Notes under the pieces: generated by a model
The model's database searches: none
What the model was told of the DNA's origin: nothing
The model's input: only the letters and a program-made list of their open reading frames with translations
NCBI GenBank assembly: GCA_023424015.1
Contig: JAFAEM010000048.1
Coordinates: 109,499-173,498, forward strand
Source of the DNA: Bacteroidota bacterium
GTDB taxonomy: Bacteria; Bacteroidota; Bacteroidia; Chitinophagales; Chitinophagaceae
Length of the DNA stretch: 64,000 nucleotides
Direction: 5' to 3'
Translations under genes and position numbers: made by a program
Shown: positions 35,548 through 44,958 of the stretch, piece by piece
How the letters are laid out: each line of letters opens with the position of its first letter
Position numbering within the stretch: the first letter of the stretch is position 1

Positions 35548-36300
35548 TTAGCCACTGATTACACGGATTAGCACGGATGAATTTTTTCTGCCTGCGGCAG
35601 GGGTTGGCCACGAATGGCACGAATCACACGAATGGGAGCCACGGATTACACGGATTACTCAGATTAGCACAGATGAAATTTTCTGCCTGCGGCAGGAGGT
35701 TGGCCACGAATGGCACGAATCACACGAATGGGGCCACAGATTACACGGATTACACAGATTGCACAGATTTGCTTAAATGAATCATAGAAATTGAGACAAC
35801 ACTCAATTGTGTTGTCTCTATAAAACGTTAACTATCCTATTCGTGCAATTCGTGCCATTCGTGGCTAACCTATAGATCGTTTTCTTCGTGACTATTCTTA
35901 CTGCCTGCGGCAGGGGAAGTGGCCACGAATGGCACGAATCACACGAATGGGAGCCACGGATTTCACGGATTTGCACAGATTATATTTATGCCTTCTGTGC
36001 CCTTCGTGCTAGTCATCGTGGCCTTCGTGTCCTGAAAGAATTTGATTTTGCTACGGATTACACGGATTACACAGATTGATTACTAAGTGGCGTTGTAAGT
36101 TCTGACTGCCTGCGGCAGGAGGTTGGCCACGAATGGCACGAATAGGGATCAGCAATTCAGTTTAATATTATTTGTCGGCGTAATAGAGAGGCGACACTGC
36201 CTCTGGAGCCTCTCAAACAATTTGTTCCTTTCGTACAATCCGTGCTAATCCGTGTAATCTGTGGCCCTATTCAAGTCGTGTCATTCGTGGCTACCCTCTC
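35548..36300. repeat. Composite palindrome plus nine-base repeat block
   Basis: About 750 bases between ricT and the leftward NagZ fusion, overlapping the latter's last codons. A module made of the palindrome CTGCCTGCGGCAG and a GGCCACGAATGGCACGAAT segment occurs four times (palindromes at 35588, 35683, 35901, 36106). It continues into nine-base units such as ACACGGATT, ACACAGATT and GCACGAATC. Inverted runs of the same units occur near 35840-35875 and 36230-36297, so arms can pair over long distances. No ORF here is credible; apparent frames (TNGTNHTNG...) are repeat translations. Confidence 0.9.
35793..35818 (+). terminator. Perfect hairpin within the repeat block
   Basis: GAGACAACAC (35793-35802) and GTGTTGTCTC (35809-35818), 10 perfect pairs with a TCAATT loop. 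It is not part of the repeat modules and could end ricT transcription, although only a weak T-rich tail (TATAAAA) follows. Confidence 0.5.
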
Positions 36301-39178
36301 TCACTACACTGTAGAGAACTTCATGAATTTTGGGGCGCACGTTGAGCTGGCCAAAGACCCTGTTATTACGGGTGGGATATACCCGGTTAGAAAGAAAAAT
36401 ATAGATCAGGTCGTCTTTTGGATCTACCCATACACAAGTACCTGTAAAACCAGTATGCCCGAATGTTTGTGACGACGCACTCAGGGTAGGATATGGCTCG
36501 GGCCGTTTGTCGTTATCTTTTTCCGGTTTGTCGAAACCAAGGCCACGGCGACTGATATCGCTATGATATGCTGTAAAATATTTAATCGTTTCCTCTTTCA
36601 GTATCCTTTGTCCGTTAAATTCACCGCCATTGAGCAACATCTGGTACAGCATCGCAAGGTCGAAGCCATCGGAGAACAGACCGGCATGACCCGCCACACC
36701 TCCAAATAATGATGCGCCTTCATCATGCACATCACCACGGATCAACTGCCGGCGAAAATGCGCTTCCGATTCAGTAGGAACAATCTTAGACACGGCAAAT
36801 TCTGCGCGGGGCTTGAATCCGGTAGTGCGCATGCCCATTTTATGATAAAAATTCTTTTCGACATACTCGTTCAACGGCATCCCCGATAACTCTTCTACGA
36901 TCTTGCCGAGGAAAATAAAATCATTGTCGCTATACACATATTTTTTCTGCCTGGAAACCGGGCTCGCCAGTATCCGGCTCATAAGCGTATCCTGCCAGTC
37001 GTTGCGCAGGTACAGGTTCTCCGCTACGCGGACCTCAAAACCGGGTTTCTTTTTTTCACTGTAGATACCAGGGTTGGGAATACCTGTTGCTGTATCAATT
37101 GTTTCCCTGTAAAATGCAATAAAAGGAACAAGCCCCGCCTGGTGCAATAAGATATCATCGATGCGAAGCGAAGCCTTGTCCGTTCCCCTTACAATCGGGA
37201 GATAATTTCCAAGGTGTTTATTCAGATCCAACTTGCCCTGTTCATACAGCTTCATGATTGACACCGTCGTCGCCGATGTTTTGGTAAGCGATGCAAGATC
37301 AAAAATGCTTTCAAGGCTCATGGATTGTAAAGAGTCATAAGCAAAATTTCCGAATGCCTTGTTGTAAAGAATATTTCCTTTGTGGATCGCCATGACAACA
37401 CAGCCGGGAAATGCTTTCCTGGCAATTGCGTCATTCACGATCGAATCGATAGCCGCCAGCTTTCCGGATGCAGCATGTGGCGCCTGCGCAGGCCGAACGC
37501 CACCGTGTATAATACCATCACCTGGTTTGAAATCACAAACAGACACCGGCAACTTACCCATCGATACAATCTTCGATTCTAAAAGATCTGCTGCTGCATG
37601 TTGCGTGATGTCATCATCCTGGTAGCAGGCGACCAGGTTTTTTGCATAACAAAAATTACCAGAAGCCAGCACATTGCCAAAAACGAAAGTGGCAGCATTA
37701 AAGGCCTGGAGTTCTTTTACCAGGCTAACAGCAGTAGCGCTGATATTATAATTGTTGGCGGGACGCAGACTATAATTATGTACGCCAATCACAATCGATT
37801 CATAACGGCCGTTTTCAATCGCCTTAAGGATCCGTTGGGGATCGTTGTCTTTGTAAGTGAAGAAAAAAGTATCACCACCCAGGTCCTCCTTTATTCTTTT
37901 TCCGAAATCGTTCAGTTTGTCGGTGCCGATTCCAACATAAGCGACCTTTCTCTTTCCAGTTATCGGAAAAGCATTCGATTCATTCTTTAAAACCGTTAAT
38001 GTATTCCTGGCAACCTCATACCTGATCTCATTTGTTTTTGCGTTCAGATCTTCAAGGAGGTTATTCATCTCAATGGGCTGCCATTGATTAAGTCCCAGTT
38101 CATATTTTGAATACAACACCTTTTTTACTTTCGTATCGATATCATCCCAGCTGAGTTTTTTATCTTTGATCGCTTTTTTCACTGCCTCAATGGTTTGACC
38201 CACATCTTCCGGCAAACAAAGCATATCATTGCCCGCTACCAGTGATTCCACAGCGATCGTTCCGCCGGGAAAAAACTTTGCAACACCTTTCATTTCGAGG
38301 GCATCGGTAAATACCAGGCCGTCATACCCCATTTTATCTTTTAATAAATCAGTCACTGCGTTACGGGATAATGACGTTGCTTTATTCGCAGTATTATCAA
38401 TTGAAGGAATAGCAAGGTGAGCGATCATGACGCTGCCTACACCCGCATCGAACACGGCTTGAAACGGCAGCAACTCCATATCTGTTAACTGCTCGATCGT
38501 TTTATTGACCACCGGGAGATCGTAGTGGGAATCAACATCCACATCACCATGACCCGGGAAATGCTTGGCACAGGCCATGATGCCGGCATCCTGCATACCC
38601 CTGGTATAAGCTACCCCCAACCGGGCAACTTTATTTTTATCCTCCCCGAATGACCGGTACCCGATCACTGGGTTATTGGGATTATTATTAATATCTACTA
38701 CCGGAGCATAGTTGACATGCACGCCTATTCTTTTGCATTGCATCCCCACAGCCAGCCCCATTTTATAAACCAGGTCATCCTCCTTCAGGGCACCTAAAGT
38801 GAGTTGGTAAGGAAACTTTGTCACGCTATCCAGCCGCATACCCAGGCCCCATTCGCCATCAATGGTCACCATCAATGGTGTTTTGGCCAGCGACTGGTAG
38901 GTATTGGTTAGATGCGCCTGCCTAACTGGACCACCCTGAAAAAAACAAAGGGCACCAACATTATACTTCTGAATATCACTGGTCACTTTAGCTACATGCT
39001 CGGGACCCAGGTTGGAGTGTGCGCGGACAACCATCAGCTGCGCAATTCTTTCTTCCTTACTAAGGCTTTTAAATACACTATCGACCCAGTCAGCTGCTGA
39101 AAGCTGGCTTCTGTATTGGGCTGATGAGAACAGGGGGGTTGCAAAAAGCAGCAAAAAAACGATTCTTCTAATTGTCAT
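36281..39178 (-). CDS. NagZ-like glycosidase fused to a serine beta-lactamase-like hydrolase
   Basis: 965 aa, signal peptide ending FSSAQ. Residues 30-370 are a GH3 NagZ domain: KHFPGHGDVDVDSH (205-218) carries the D216/H218 acid-base pair and VFTDALEMKGV the nucleophile D292. Residues 380-560 are a GH3 C-terminal-like domain. Residues 570-965 are a class-C beta-lactamase/esterase fold with S630-x-x-K633 (SLTK), YSDNDF, and HTGFTGT in place of KTG. NagZ removes N-acetylglucosamine from muropeptides; the hydrolase may cut amide or ester bonds. This fusion is known in Bacteroidota. Export suggests periplasmic wall turnover. Confidence 0.92.
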   Translation of the reverse strand: MTIRRIVFLLLFATPLFSSAQYRSQLSAADWVDSVFKSLSKEERIAQLMVVRAHSNLGPEHVAKVTSDIQKYNVGALCFFQGGPVRQAHLTNTYQSLAKTPLMVTIDGEWGLGMRLDSVTKFPYQLTLGALKEDDLVYKMGLAVGMQCKRIGVHVNYAPVVDINNNPNNPVIGYRSFGEDKNKVARLGVAYTRGMQDAGIMACAKHFPGHGDVDVDSHYDLPVVNKTIEQLTDMELLPFQAVFDAGVGSVMIAHLAIPSIDNTANKATSLSRNAVTDLLKDKMGYDGLVFTDALEMKGVAKFFPGGTIAVESLVAGNDMLCLPEDVGQTIEAVKKAIKDKKLSWDDIDTKVKKVLYSKYELGLNQWQPIEMNNLLEDLNAKTNEIRYEVARNTLTVLKNESNAFPITGKRKVAYVGIGTDKLNDFGKRIKEDLGGDTFFFTYKDNDPQRILKAIENGRYESIVIGVHNYSLRPANNYNISATAVSLVKELQAFNAATFVFGNVLASGNFCYAKNLVACYQDDDITQHAAADLLESKIVSMGKLPVSVCDFKPGDGIIHGGVRPAQAPHAASGKLAAIDSIVNDAIARKAFPGCVVMAIHKGNILYNKAFGNFAYDSLQSMSLESIFDLASLTKTSATTVSIMKLYEQGKLDLNKHLGNYLPIVRGTDKASLRIDDILLHQAGLVPFIAFYRETIDTATGIPNPGIYSEKKKPGFEVRVAENLYLRNDWQDTLMSRILASPVSRQKKYVYSDNDFIFLGKIVEELSGMPLNEYVEKNFYHKMGMRTTGFKPRAEFAVSKIVPTESEAHFRRQLIRGDVHDEGASLFGGVAGHAGLFSDGFDLAMLYQMLLNGGEFNGQRILKEETIKYFTAYHSDISRRGLGFDKPEKDNDKRPEPYPTLSASSQTFGHTGFTGTCVWVDPKDDLIYIFLSNRVYPTRNNRVFGQLNVRPKIHEVLYSVVREGSHE

Positions 39179-39356
39179 GATAGGATTATGTGCTATATAA
39201 TTAAATCACCGCTAAAATTAATCCTTTTGATGCTATCATCGTCTCAATAGTTGCCCCGGTTTAACATTTTATCGGGATGAAGGCATCAATTGGAAATATT
39301 TGGTATTTCTTACCGGTTATTTCGTATACATGACCGGGCGACTTAAGGCAAATTGC

Positions 39357-39364
39357 TATTTTTG
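39357..39364 (+). promoter_or_regulatory. -7 element of mutL
   Basis: TATTTTTG, a full match to TANNTTTG, 18 bases before the GTG at 39383. No TTTG at the -33 position. It overlaps the upstream TTG codon (39353) of the same frame and so argues against that start. Confidence 0.5.
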
Positions 39365-39382
39365 TCGCCGGAGAATTTTTTT

Positions 39383-41221
39383 GTGCCAGATAAGATTTTA
39401 TTATTACCCGATAATATAGCCAACCAGATTGCCGCGGGCGAAGTGATACAAAGACCAGCGAGCGCCGCCAAGGAATTGCTGGAAAATGCGGTCGATGCCG
39501 GCGCAACCGAGATCAGGCTGATCGTGAATGACGCGGGTAAGTCTTTGCTCCAGGTAATCGACAATGGAAGTGGAATGAGTGAAACCGATGCCCGGATGTG
39601 TTTTGAAAGGCATGCAACCTCCAAGATCACAACCATCGAAGACCTGTTTCATATCCGGACCATGGGCTTTCGTGGTGAAGCCCTGGCTTCTATTGCTGCC
39701 GTAGCACAGGTGGAATTGAAAACAAAAAGAGCTGAAGACGAAACTGGTGTATACATCGAAGTGGAAAATAGTGTTGTTAGAAAACAGGAACCTATTGCGA
39801 CAGCCAACGGCACCAGCTTCGCGATGAAGAATTTATTCTTCAATGTACCGGCCAGAAGAAATTTTCTCAAAAGCAATGCTTCGGAAATGAGGCATATCAT
39901 GGATGAGTTTACAAGGGTAGCCCTATCATTTCCACATATTTTCTTTTCTCTTACCAGCAATGGCCAACAGGTTTTTCACCTCGAGCCTGGTAGCGTCAAG
40001 CAGCGGATCATCCAACTGTTGGGAAATACTTACAATACTAAACTGGTAACGGTTAAAGAACAAACCGATTACATGAACATCTTTGGTTTTGTGGGTAAAC
40101 CCGAAGCCGCGAGGAAATCCAGGGGCGATCAATATTTTTTCATCAACAACCGGTTCATTCGAAGCGCTTATCTCAACCACGCTGTGATGAATGCCTTCCA
40201 GGACCTGATAGCGCCTGATAGTTACCCGATGTATGCATTATTCATTGATCTTGATCCAGCAGTTGTAGATGTGAACGTGCATCCTACCAAACAGGAAATA
40301 AAATTTGAGGATGAAAAGATCGTTTACGCTTTTGTTCAATCTGCTGTCAAACATTCGCTGGCACAATTCAGCGTTACACCAACACTTGACTTTGACCTCG
40401 ATGCCAGCATTCAGCAATTACCTTCCATTCAACAGCCTTTTACCGAGGAAAAAAAAGCAGCTGCGGCATCTTCATCGATCTTTAAAGGATTCACACAAAA
40501 ACACCAGGCTCATGTGATCGACCCCGATCAGTCGGCAGGACTGAAACACTGGAAAGAATTTTACAAGGATGATACGCCTGAGACAGGTGACAAGGGGCCA
40601 GCCCCGATACCAGAGACCGAAAAGGTTGAATATCACTCTCCGTTTTTTTATACTGATGAAGCAGAATTGACGCAGTTGCTGAATACTTATATCATCACAC
40701 CTTCCGGAAAAGGATTCTTGGTCATCAACCAGCAATCGGCGCATGAACGTGTCTTATACGAACGCCTGAGCGCGGCAGCCCAGGGCAAACCGATCGCCAC
40801 GCAGCGCAGCATGTTCCCATCCACCTTTGAACCGGCTCCTGCCGATGCCCTGATCCTGGAAGAATTGCTGCCCGAGCTCCAGGAGCTCGGTTATTCAATT
40901 GAGCCTTTTGGTAAAAATACATTCGTGATCCAGGGCACTCCAGCAGATATCGAACCGGGCAATGAAAAATTTATCATTGACCTGCTCATCGATCAATACA
41001 AGCATTTCAATCCCGATCTTAAATTTTCCAAACGTGAAAGACTGGTGCGCTCACTGGCTAAACAACAGGCAATCAAACCAGGCACACAGCTCAGTATGAG
41101 GGAAATGAAGCAACTGCTGAATGATCTCTGGGCCTGTACCCAACCTAATACCACACCGGATGGCAATCCCACCTTCCTGGAGTTTAAACAGGAACAACTG
41201 GAGAAGCTATTTGGAAGATAA
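39383..41221 (+). CDS. mutL: DNA mismatch repair protein MutL
   Basis: 613 codons including stop, from GTG 39383 (MPDKILLLPDNIANQIAAGE, the usual N-terminus). GHKL ATPase motifs: KELLENAVDAGA, DNGSGM, HATSKI, GFRGEAL. The C-terminal dimerisation domain has NQQSAHERVLYE where endonuclease-active MutL proteins carry DQHA(x)2E, and TPDGNPT where they carry CPHGRPT, so this MutL very probably lacks intrinsic nicking activity. MutL couples MutS recognition to strand removal. It is convergent with the PBP4-type gene (9 bases). Confidence 0.95.
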   Translation: MPDKILLLPDNIANQIAAGEVIQRPASAAKELLENAVDAGATEIRLIVNDAGKSLLQVIDNGSGMSETDARMCFERHATSKITTIEDLFHIRTMGFRGEALASIAAVAQVELKTKRAEDETGVYIEVENSVVRKQEPIATANGTSFAMKNLFFNVPARRNFLKSNASEMRHIMDEFTRVALSFPHIFFSLTSNGQQVFHLEPGSVKQRIIQLLGNTYNTKLVTVKEQTDYMNIFGFVGKPEAARKSRGDQYFFINNRFIRSAYLNHAVMNAFQDLIAPDSYPMYALFIDLDPAVVDVNVHPTKQEIKFEDEKIVYAFVQSAVKHSLAQFSVTPTLDFDLDASIQQLPSIQQPFTEEKKAAAASSSIFKGFTQKHQAHVIDPDQSAGLKHWKEFYKDDTPETGDKGPAPIPETEKVEYHSPFFYTDEAELTQLLNTYIITPSGKGFLVINQQSAHERVLYERLSAAAQGKPIATQRSMFPSTFEPAPADALILEELLPELQELGYSIEPFGKNTFVIQGTPADIEPGNEKFIIDLLIDQYKHFNPDLKFSKRERLVRSLAKQQAIKPGTQLSMREMKQLLNDLWACTQPNTTPDGNPTFLEFKQEQLEKLFGR

Positions 41222-41230
41222 TCGTGTTGA

Positions 41231-42598
41231 TCAATAATTATTTCTAATCCCCTGCAGGAATTTCTCTACAGCTCTTCTTACATCCGTCGCAGAAGCATTG
41301 TGATTATTGACCAGCACAGAAAATAGAATTTGCTTTTTCTTTTTTGTGGTCATGTATCCACTGAAAGCTACAACACCTGAAAGTGTGCCGGTCTTTCCAT
41401 ATATATAACCACTGTCGGCCTTGTAATAAGTGCTGATCGTACCCGTGCCGCCAGTCGGAAAGATGGCTTTTACCCTTTCCATACCAAACTCATTCTTTAT
41501 TTTATTCAATATGGCGATAAAGTCCTGGGGAGTGAACAGGTTATAGCGGCTTAGGCCCGAACCGTCGGCCCAGCGCGGTTTTTGCGGAAGGTCTTTGAAG
41601 TCTGTTTTTAAAATGGTATCAATAACCTTCGAGTCATTCATTACGCCTAATAACTTGAAGCTTACCATTTGCAGCGATTGCTCCGCGAAAAAATTGTCAC
41701 TGCGGTACATCAGGGGTTTGAACATCGAATCTGCCGGTTGCGAGTAAACATATTTTGGGCTCATCAACCTGGTGTTGGGGAAAATCGAAAGTTTTAAGCC
41801 GGCGATTGTATCCTTTAATAAGGAAACCGATAATGGTAGTGATGTAACAAACGGGATCTCCGATTTCACTACCGGTGAAGAACCTCTTGTCCAGGTAAAC
41901 TGGTTCTGTTTCATATCACGCCGAAAACTATATTTATTTTGCTGAAACGAAAAAACGCTGTCGCTATCCTTGCCCCCATACACCCATTCAAATCCACGGG
42001 GAGCAATCTGTATTCCCTGTCCCATACCCGTTATATGAACGACATTTCCATAAACGGGGAATGGACTGCGTTCGGCCATATAGTAGGCGGAATAGTCTCC
42101 CCAGGCCCATCCTGCGCCCCAGGGTGTATCCTCCCATTGGTTGCCGCTAATGAGTTCGTAGCGCGCTGATGTATCTTTCTTAAAGAAGTCAACCACGGGC
42201 TGGTTCTTATAATCAGGATGTAATAAAGTAGGATCACCAGTAGGTTGTATCCAGTAAGTCTTTTCCTTTTTATCATTTTCAAAAAGCACATAGCGCAGGC
42301 CTTCCAGGCTATCACCAAGGTATTTCATGGCAGCATAAAGTGTGGGAATCTTTGTATTGCTGGCAGGCACAAAATATTTATCACCCTGGAAATCGTACCA
42401 GTACTTGCCTGTCGACGGTTCGTAAATGCTGATACCTACATGCGCGGTCTGTAAAGCTGGCGTCGACAACACTGTCTTATCGGCTGACTTACCGATCTTT
42501 TTTTGTACGGAGCAGGAAACAAAAAGTAACATGGCCACCAGGAACCATCCTGGTCTTGAAATCGAGTGAACACTGAACATTTGAAATCTATTAAACAA
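41231..42598 (-). CDS. dacB: D-alanyl-D-alanine carboxypeptidase/endopeptidase, PBP4 type (S13)
   Basis: 455 aa lipoprotein (LLFVSC). Active-site motifs of peptidase family S13: S80-x-x-K83 in PASNTKIPT, S-D-N in MYRSDNFFAEQ, and KTG in IYGKTGTLSG; ADGSGLSRYN is also characteristic. PBP4 enzymes trim or cut peptide cross-links in peptidoglycan in the periplasm. The lipid anchor is unusual compared with E. coli DacB, which is soluble, but common in Bacteroidota. ATG 42598 is used, and an internal ATG six codons later would also fit. It may be co-transcribed with the oxidoreductase 23 bases upstream. Confidence 0.9.
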   Translation of the reverse strand: MFNRFQMFSVHSISRPGWFLVAMLLFVSCSVQKKIGKSADKTVLSTPALQTAHVGISIYEPSTGKYWYDFQGDKYFVPASNTKIPTLYAAMKYLGDSLEGLRYVLFENDKKEKTYWIQPTGDPTLLHPDYKNQPVVDFFKKDTSARYELISGNQWEDTPWGAGWAWGDYSAYYMAERSPFPVYGNVVHITGMGQGIQIAPRGFEWVYGGKDSDSVFSFQQNKYSFRRDMKQNQFTWTRGSSPVVKSEIPFVTSLPLSVSLLKDTIAGLKLSIFPNTRLMSPKYVYSQPADSMFKPLMYRSDNFFAEQSLQMVSFKLLGVMNDSKVIDTILKTDFKDLPQKPRWADGSGLSRYNLFTPQDFIAILNKIKNEFGMERVKAIFPTGGTGTISTYYKADSGYIYGKTGTLSGVVAFSGYMTTKKKKQILFSVLVNNHNASATDVRRAVEKFLQGIRNNY

Positions 42599-42621
42599 TG
42601 AACTTAAAGTTTTTTAACGCG

Positions 42622-43659
42622 TCAAAAATCCACAACCCTTCTTTCATTTGCACTTTGTTTTGCCGCTTCGAGGATGCGGATGATCCGCACTCCATCTATT
42701 CCCGGTACCGGGTTGGGTGCCATTCCCCTGATCGCCCTATATACATCCTCAAAGTAATCCATATAGTTGCCAGCTGTTGATGTGGTTTCACGTTTCTCTT
42801 CCTTACCCTCATGTATAATATTAAGTATCCCATCAGGTTGTGTAGGTTGGGAATACCATGGCTGAGTGGACGGCTCGATACCTTTTAATAATAATGTCTC
42901 CTGCATATCTGAACGTTGCTGTAGAAATGTTCCTTTCGTTCCATTCAGAATATACTCCGGCACCGGCATTTTTACAAAACTTGAACCCTTTAACCTCACC
43001 CGAAACGAGGGATAATACAATATGATCTCAAAATAATCATCCACCAGGCTTCCCTCGCGCATGGCCATCAGGTCGGCAAATAATGACTTCGGTTCACCAA
43101 ACAATTGCAATGCCTGGTCGACAAGGTGTGCACCCAGGTCGTAAGTAGTGCCTGCCCCGGGAAGAGCTGACTCCTTATGCAACTTGGGGCTTATCCCCGT
43201 ACGAAAACGATCGAACCGTATTTCCACTTCTTTTATCTCACCTAATAATTTATTCTCCAAAACCTCTTTGACAGCTTTATAATCGCCATCATAGCGGCGG
43301 TTCTGGTACACAAACAACAATACTTTCTTTTCATCCGCCCGGCGAACCAGTTCCTCAGCCTCATTGGCGGTAACAGTAAAAGGCTTTTCAACGATCACAT
43401 GCCTGCCCGCCTCTATCGCCTTCATGGCGTACTCGAAATGTGTCTGTACTGGAGTATTAACAATAATCAGGTGAAGACTATCATCGTCGAGCATTTCCTC
43501 AACAGATCGGTACAACATAGAGCCAGGATACCGGTCGCGGGATTCATTACGAGATCGCTCCACAATAGCGGATAGTTCAAATCCCGGGTGGTTTTGAATA
43601 AAAGGGGCATGGAACAATTTACCACTCATACCGTAAGAACAAATCCCGGTTCTGATCAT
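42622..43659 (-). CDS. Gfo/Idh/MocA family NAD(P)-dependent oxidoreductase
   Basis: 345 aa. A Rossmann nucleotide site at the N-terminus (TGICSYGMSGKLFHAPFI) is followed by the signature VEKPFTVTANEAEELV (Lys in EKP is catalytic in the family) and a C-terminal GFO_IDH domain (YDLGAHLVDQALQLFG). The enzyme oxidises or reduces a sugar or cyclic polyol; the substrate cannot be inferred. The atypical GxSxxGxxG-like start suggests NADP preference, uncertain. It lies between the arginase-fold gene and the dacB-like gene, same strand. Confidence 0.9.
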   Translation of the reverse strand: MIRTGICSYGMSGKLFHAPFIQNHPGFELSAIVERSRNESRDRYPGSMLYRSVEEMLDDDSLHLIIVNTPVQTHFEYAMKAIEAGRHVIVEKPFTVTANEAEELVRRADEKKVLLFVYQNRRYDGDYKAVKEVLENKLLGEIKEVEIRFDRFRTGISPKLHKESALPGAGTTYDLGAHLVDQALQLFGEPKSLFADLMAMREGSLVDDYFEIILYYPSFRVRLKGSSFVKMPVPEYILNGTKGTFLQQRSDMQETLLLKGIEPSTQPWYSQPTQPDGILNIIHEGKEEKRETTSTAGNYMDYFEDVYRAIRGMAPNPVPGIDGVRIIRILEAAKQSANERRVVDF

Positions 43660-43720
43660 TGGTTAAAATTATTGTTGCGGGTTGAGTTTTTAAGTGAATA
43701 TCTTATAAACGATACGCTAA

Positions 43721-44857
43721 CTATCCTCTCTCCTGCGCTCGCAACCAGCGCTCGGGAATCTCATTACTACTTGCAAGCAAATAGTCCTTATAGCTACAGG
43801 CAATAAACCTGTTGTCGGGCAACCGCATCCACCAGCGTCCTGTTTTCTTGCTTTGTAAAAAAACGGTTTCCACTTCCGCAAACGCCATATGATATTCATT
43901 GAACGATTCCTTTTCATTGAGCTGTGCTTCGCGTTTGCCGCGACTCCTGCCATCCAGCACATACCACAGCATCTGGCTGACCTGGCGCGCCGTCAGTTCA
44001 TCCCTGTCGTGTTGCGGGTTGTATCCATAAACACCAATTGATTTTACATTCGGGCTCATGCCGGCATACCTCATCAACACACATGCTTCTTCTCCGTTCA
44101 ATCCATTAGGTGAAATACTATTAGCAGGTGCATAAGCATTGGCTATCGCAGATATATCAAAAGAAAAAAGGTCGCTGTTGCGTATCACCGGCTCCATCTC
44201 CTCGATGCTTTCTTTCACATGTCCCACACGGAAGCAATCAAATCGCAGCTTGTCCATGGTCTCCAGCATGCGCGGATGAGCATAATAACTCTGGAAGGCG
44301 ATATGATTATAATGACGCAGGTAATTGGGTTCGCCAGTCAGCATTTCCATCAGGAAATTCTCATGACGAAACGGTGAATCAATATTGAGGTCAATCAATG
44401 AATCTACACAAGAGGCCTCGATCAGTTTTTTATTATCCGCATAAGCCTGGTACTGTGCAAGTGTGAGATCGTGAGAACCACCCAGCACGATTACCGTTTT
44501 GCCATCACCGATCAGCTCGCTGATCACTGTTTTGAGTGCTGCATAAGAGTCGCTGAAAGAAGATCCTGCTTTTATATTCCCGATATCCGCTACCTGAATA
44601 TCCTGATGCCAGTAATACATTGCGAAAAAATGCCGGCGGACGATGGCCGGTCCCTCACTTTCACCGCCAATCATCCCGCTACCCCTTTGCTCCCCACATC
44701 CGACCAGCACGATTTGTGCGTCGCTGAGGTCAGGAAATTCCTCTTCGTACACCGCGATGGCCTTACCCAGCTGGCCATCCCTGTATCCCTCGTCGTTGGA
44801 TATTTCAAACAGGTTGATGGGTGAAAGAAAATCGGAAATATTAAGGTAATCTGACAT
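43721..44857 (-). CDS. Arginase/formimidoylglutamase-fold protein with degenerate metal site
   Basis: 378 aa with the ureohydrolase fold, but the dinuclear Mn site is damaged. GGSHD (126-130) keeps H129. The DxHxD motif reads D152-S-L154-I-D156, so the metal-binding His is Leu. The later DxD reads SFDIS (D234, S236), so the second Asp is Ser. Bacteroidota relatives I recall share such substitutions, so this is a conserved, probably non-catalytic or altered subfamily. It carries a C-terminal ~60-residue extension (WWMRLPDNRFIACSYKDYLL). Often annotated formimidoylglutamase, which the residues do not support. Divergent from pheS by 101 bases. Confidence 0.85.
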   Translation of the reverse strand: MSDYLNISDFLSPINLFEISNDEGYRDGQLGKAIAVYEEEFPDLSDAQIVLVGCGEQRGSGMIGGESEGPAIVRRHFFAMYYWHQDIQVADIGNIKAGSSFSDSYAALKTVISELIGDGKTVIVLGGSHDLTLAQYQAYADNKKLIEASCVDSLIDLNIDSPFRHENFLMEMLTGEPNYLRHYNHIAFQSYYAHPRMLETMDKLRFDCFRVGHVKESIEEMEPVIRNSDLFSFDISAIANAYAPANSISPNGLNGEEACVLMRYAGMSPNVKSIGVYGYNPQHDRDELTARQVSQMLWYVLDGRSRGKREAQLNEKESFNEYHMAFAEVETVFLQSKKTGRWWMRLPDNRFIACSYKDYLLASSNEIPERWLRAQERG

Positions 44858-44946
44858 GGCTGCAAGATAAACTGAAAACGTACATCAGCCTTTGCCGCTA
44901 CCAATAAGTTTTCCCAGCCCTAGCACCTGCCTGCGCCTGGGTTGCT

Positions 44947-44954
44947 TATATTTG
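44947..44954 (+). promoter_or_regulatory. -7 element directly before pheS
   Basis: TATATTTG, a full match to TANNTTTG, ends 4 bases before the pheS ATG. No TTTG was found 19 bases upstream. If used, the transcript starts at the initiation codon, that is, leaderless or nearly so. Confidence 0.5.
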
Positions 44955-44958
44955 CGGC

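Noticed and set aside
35577..36079. Rightward frames with TNGTNHTNG-like repeats in the composite repeat block
   Set aside because: Nine-base repeats keep frame by chance; the same peptide recurs in each module and has no protein-like character.
35548..36300. Possible CRISPR array in the repeat block
   Set aside because: Repeats are unequal in length, occur in both orientations, have no regular 30-40-base unique spacers, and no cas gene is nearby.
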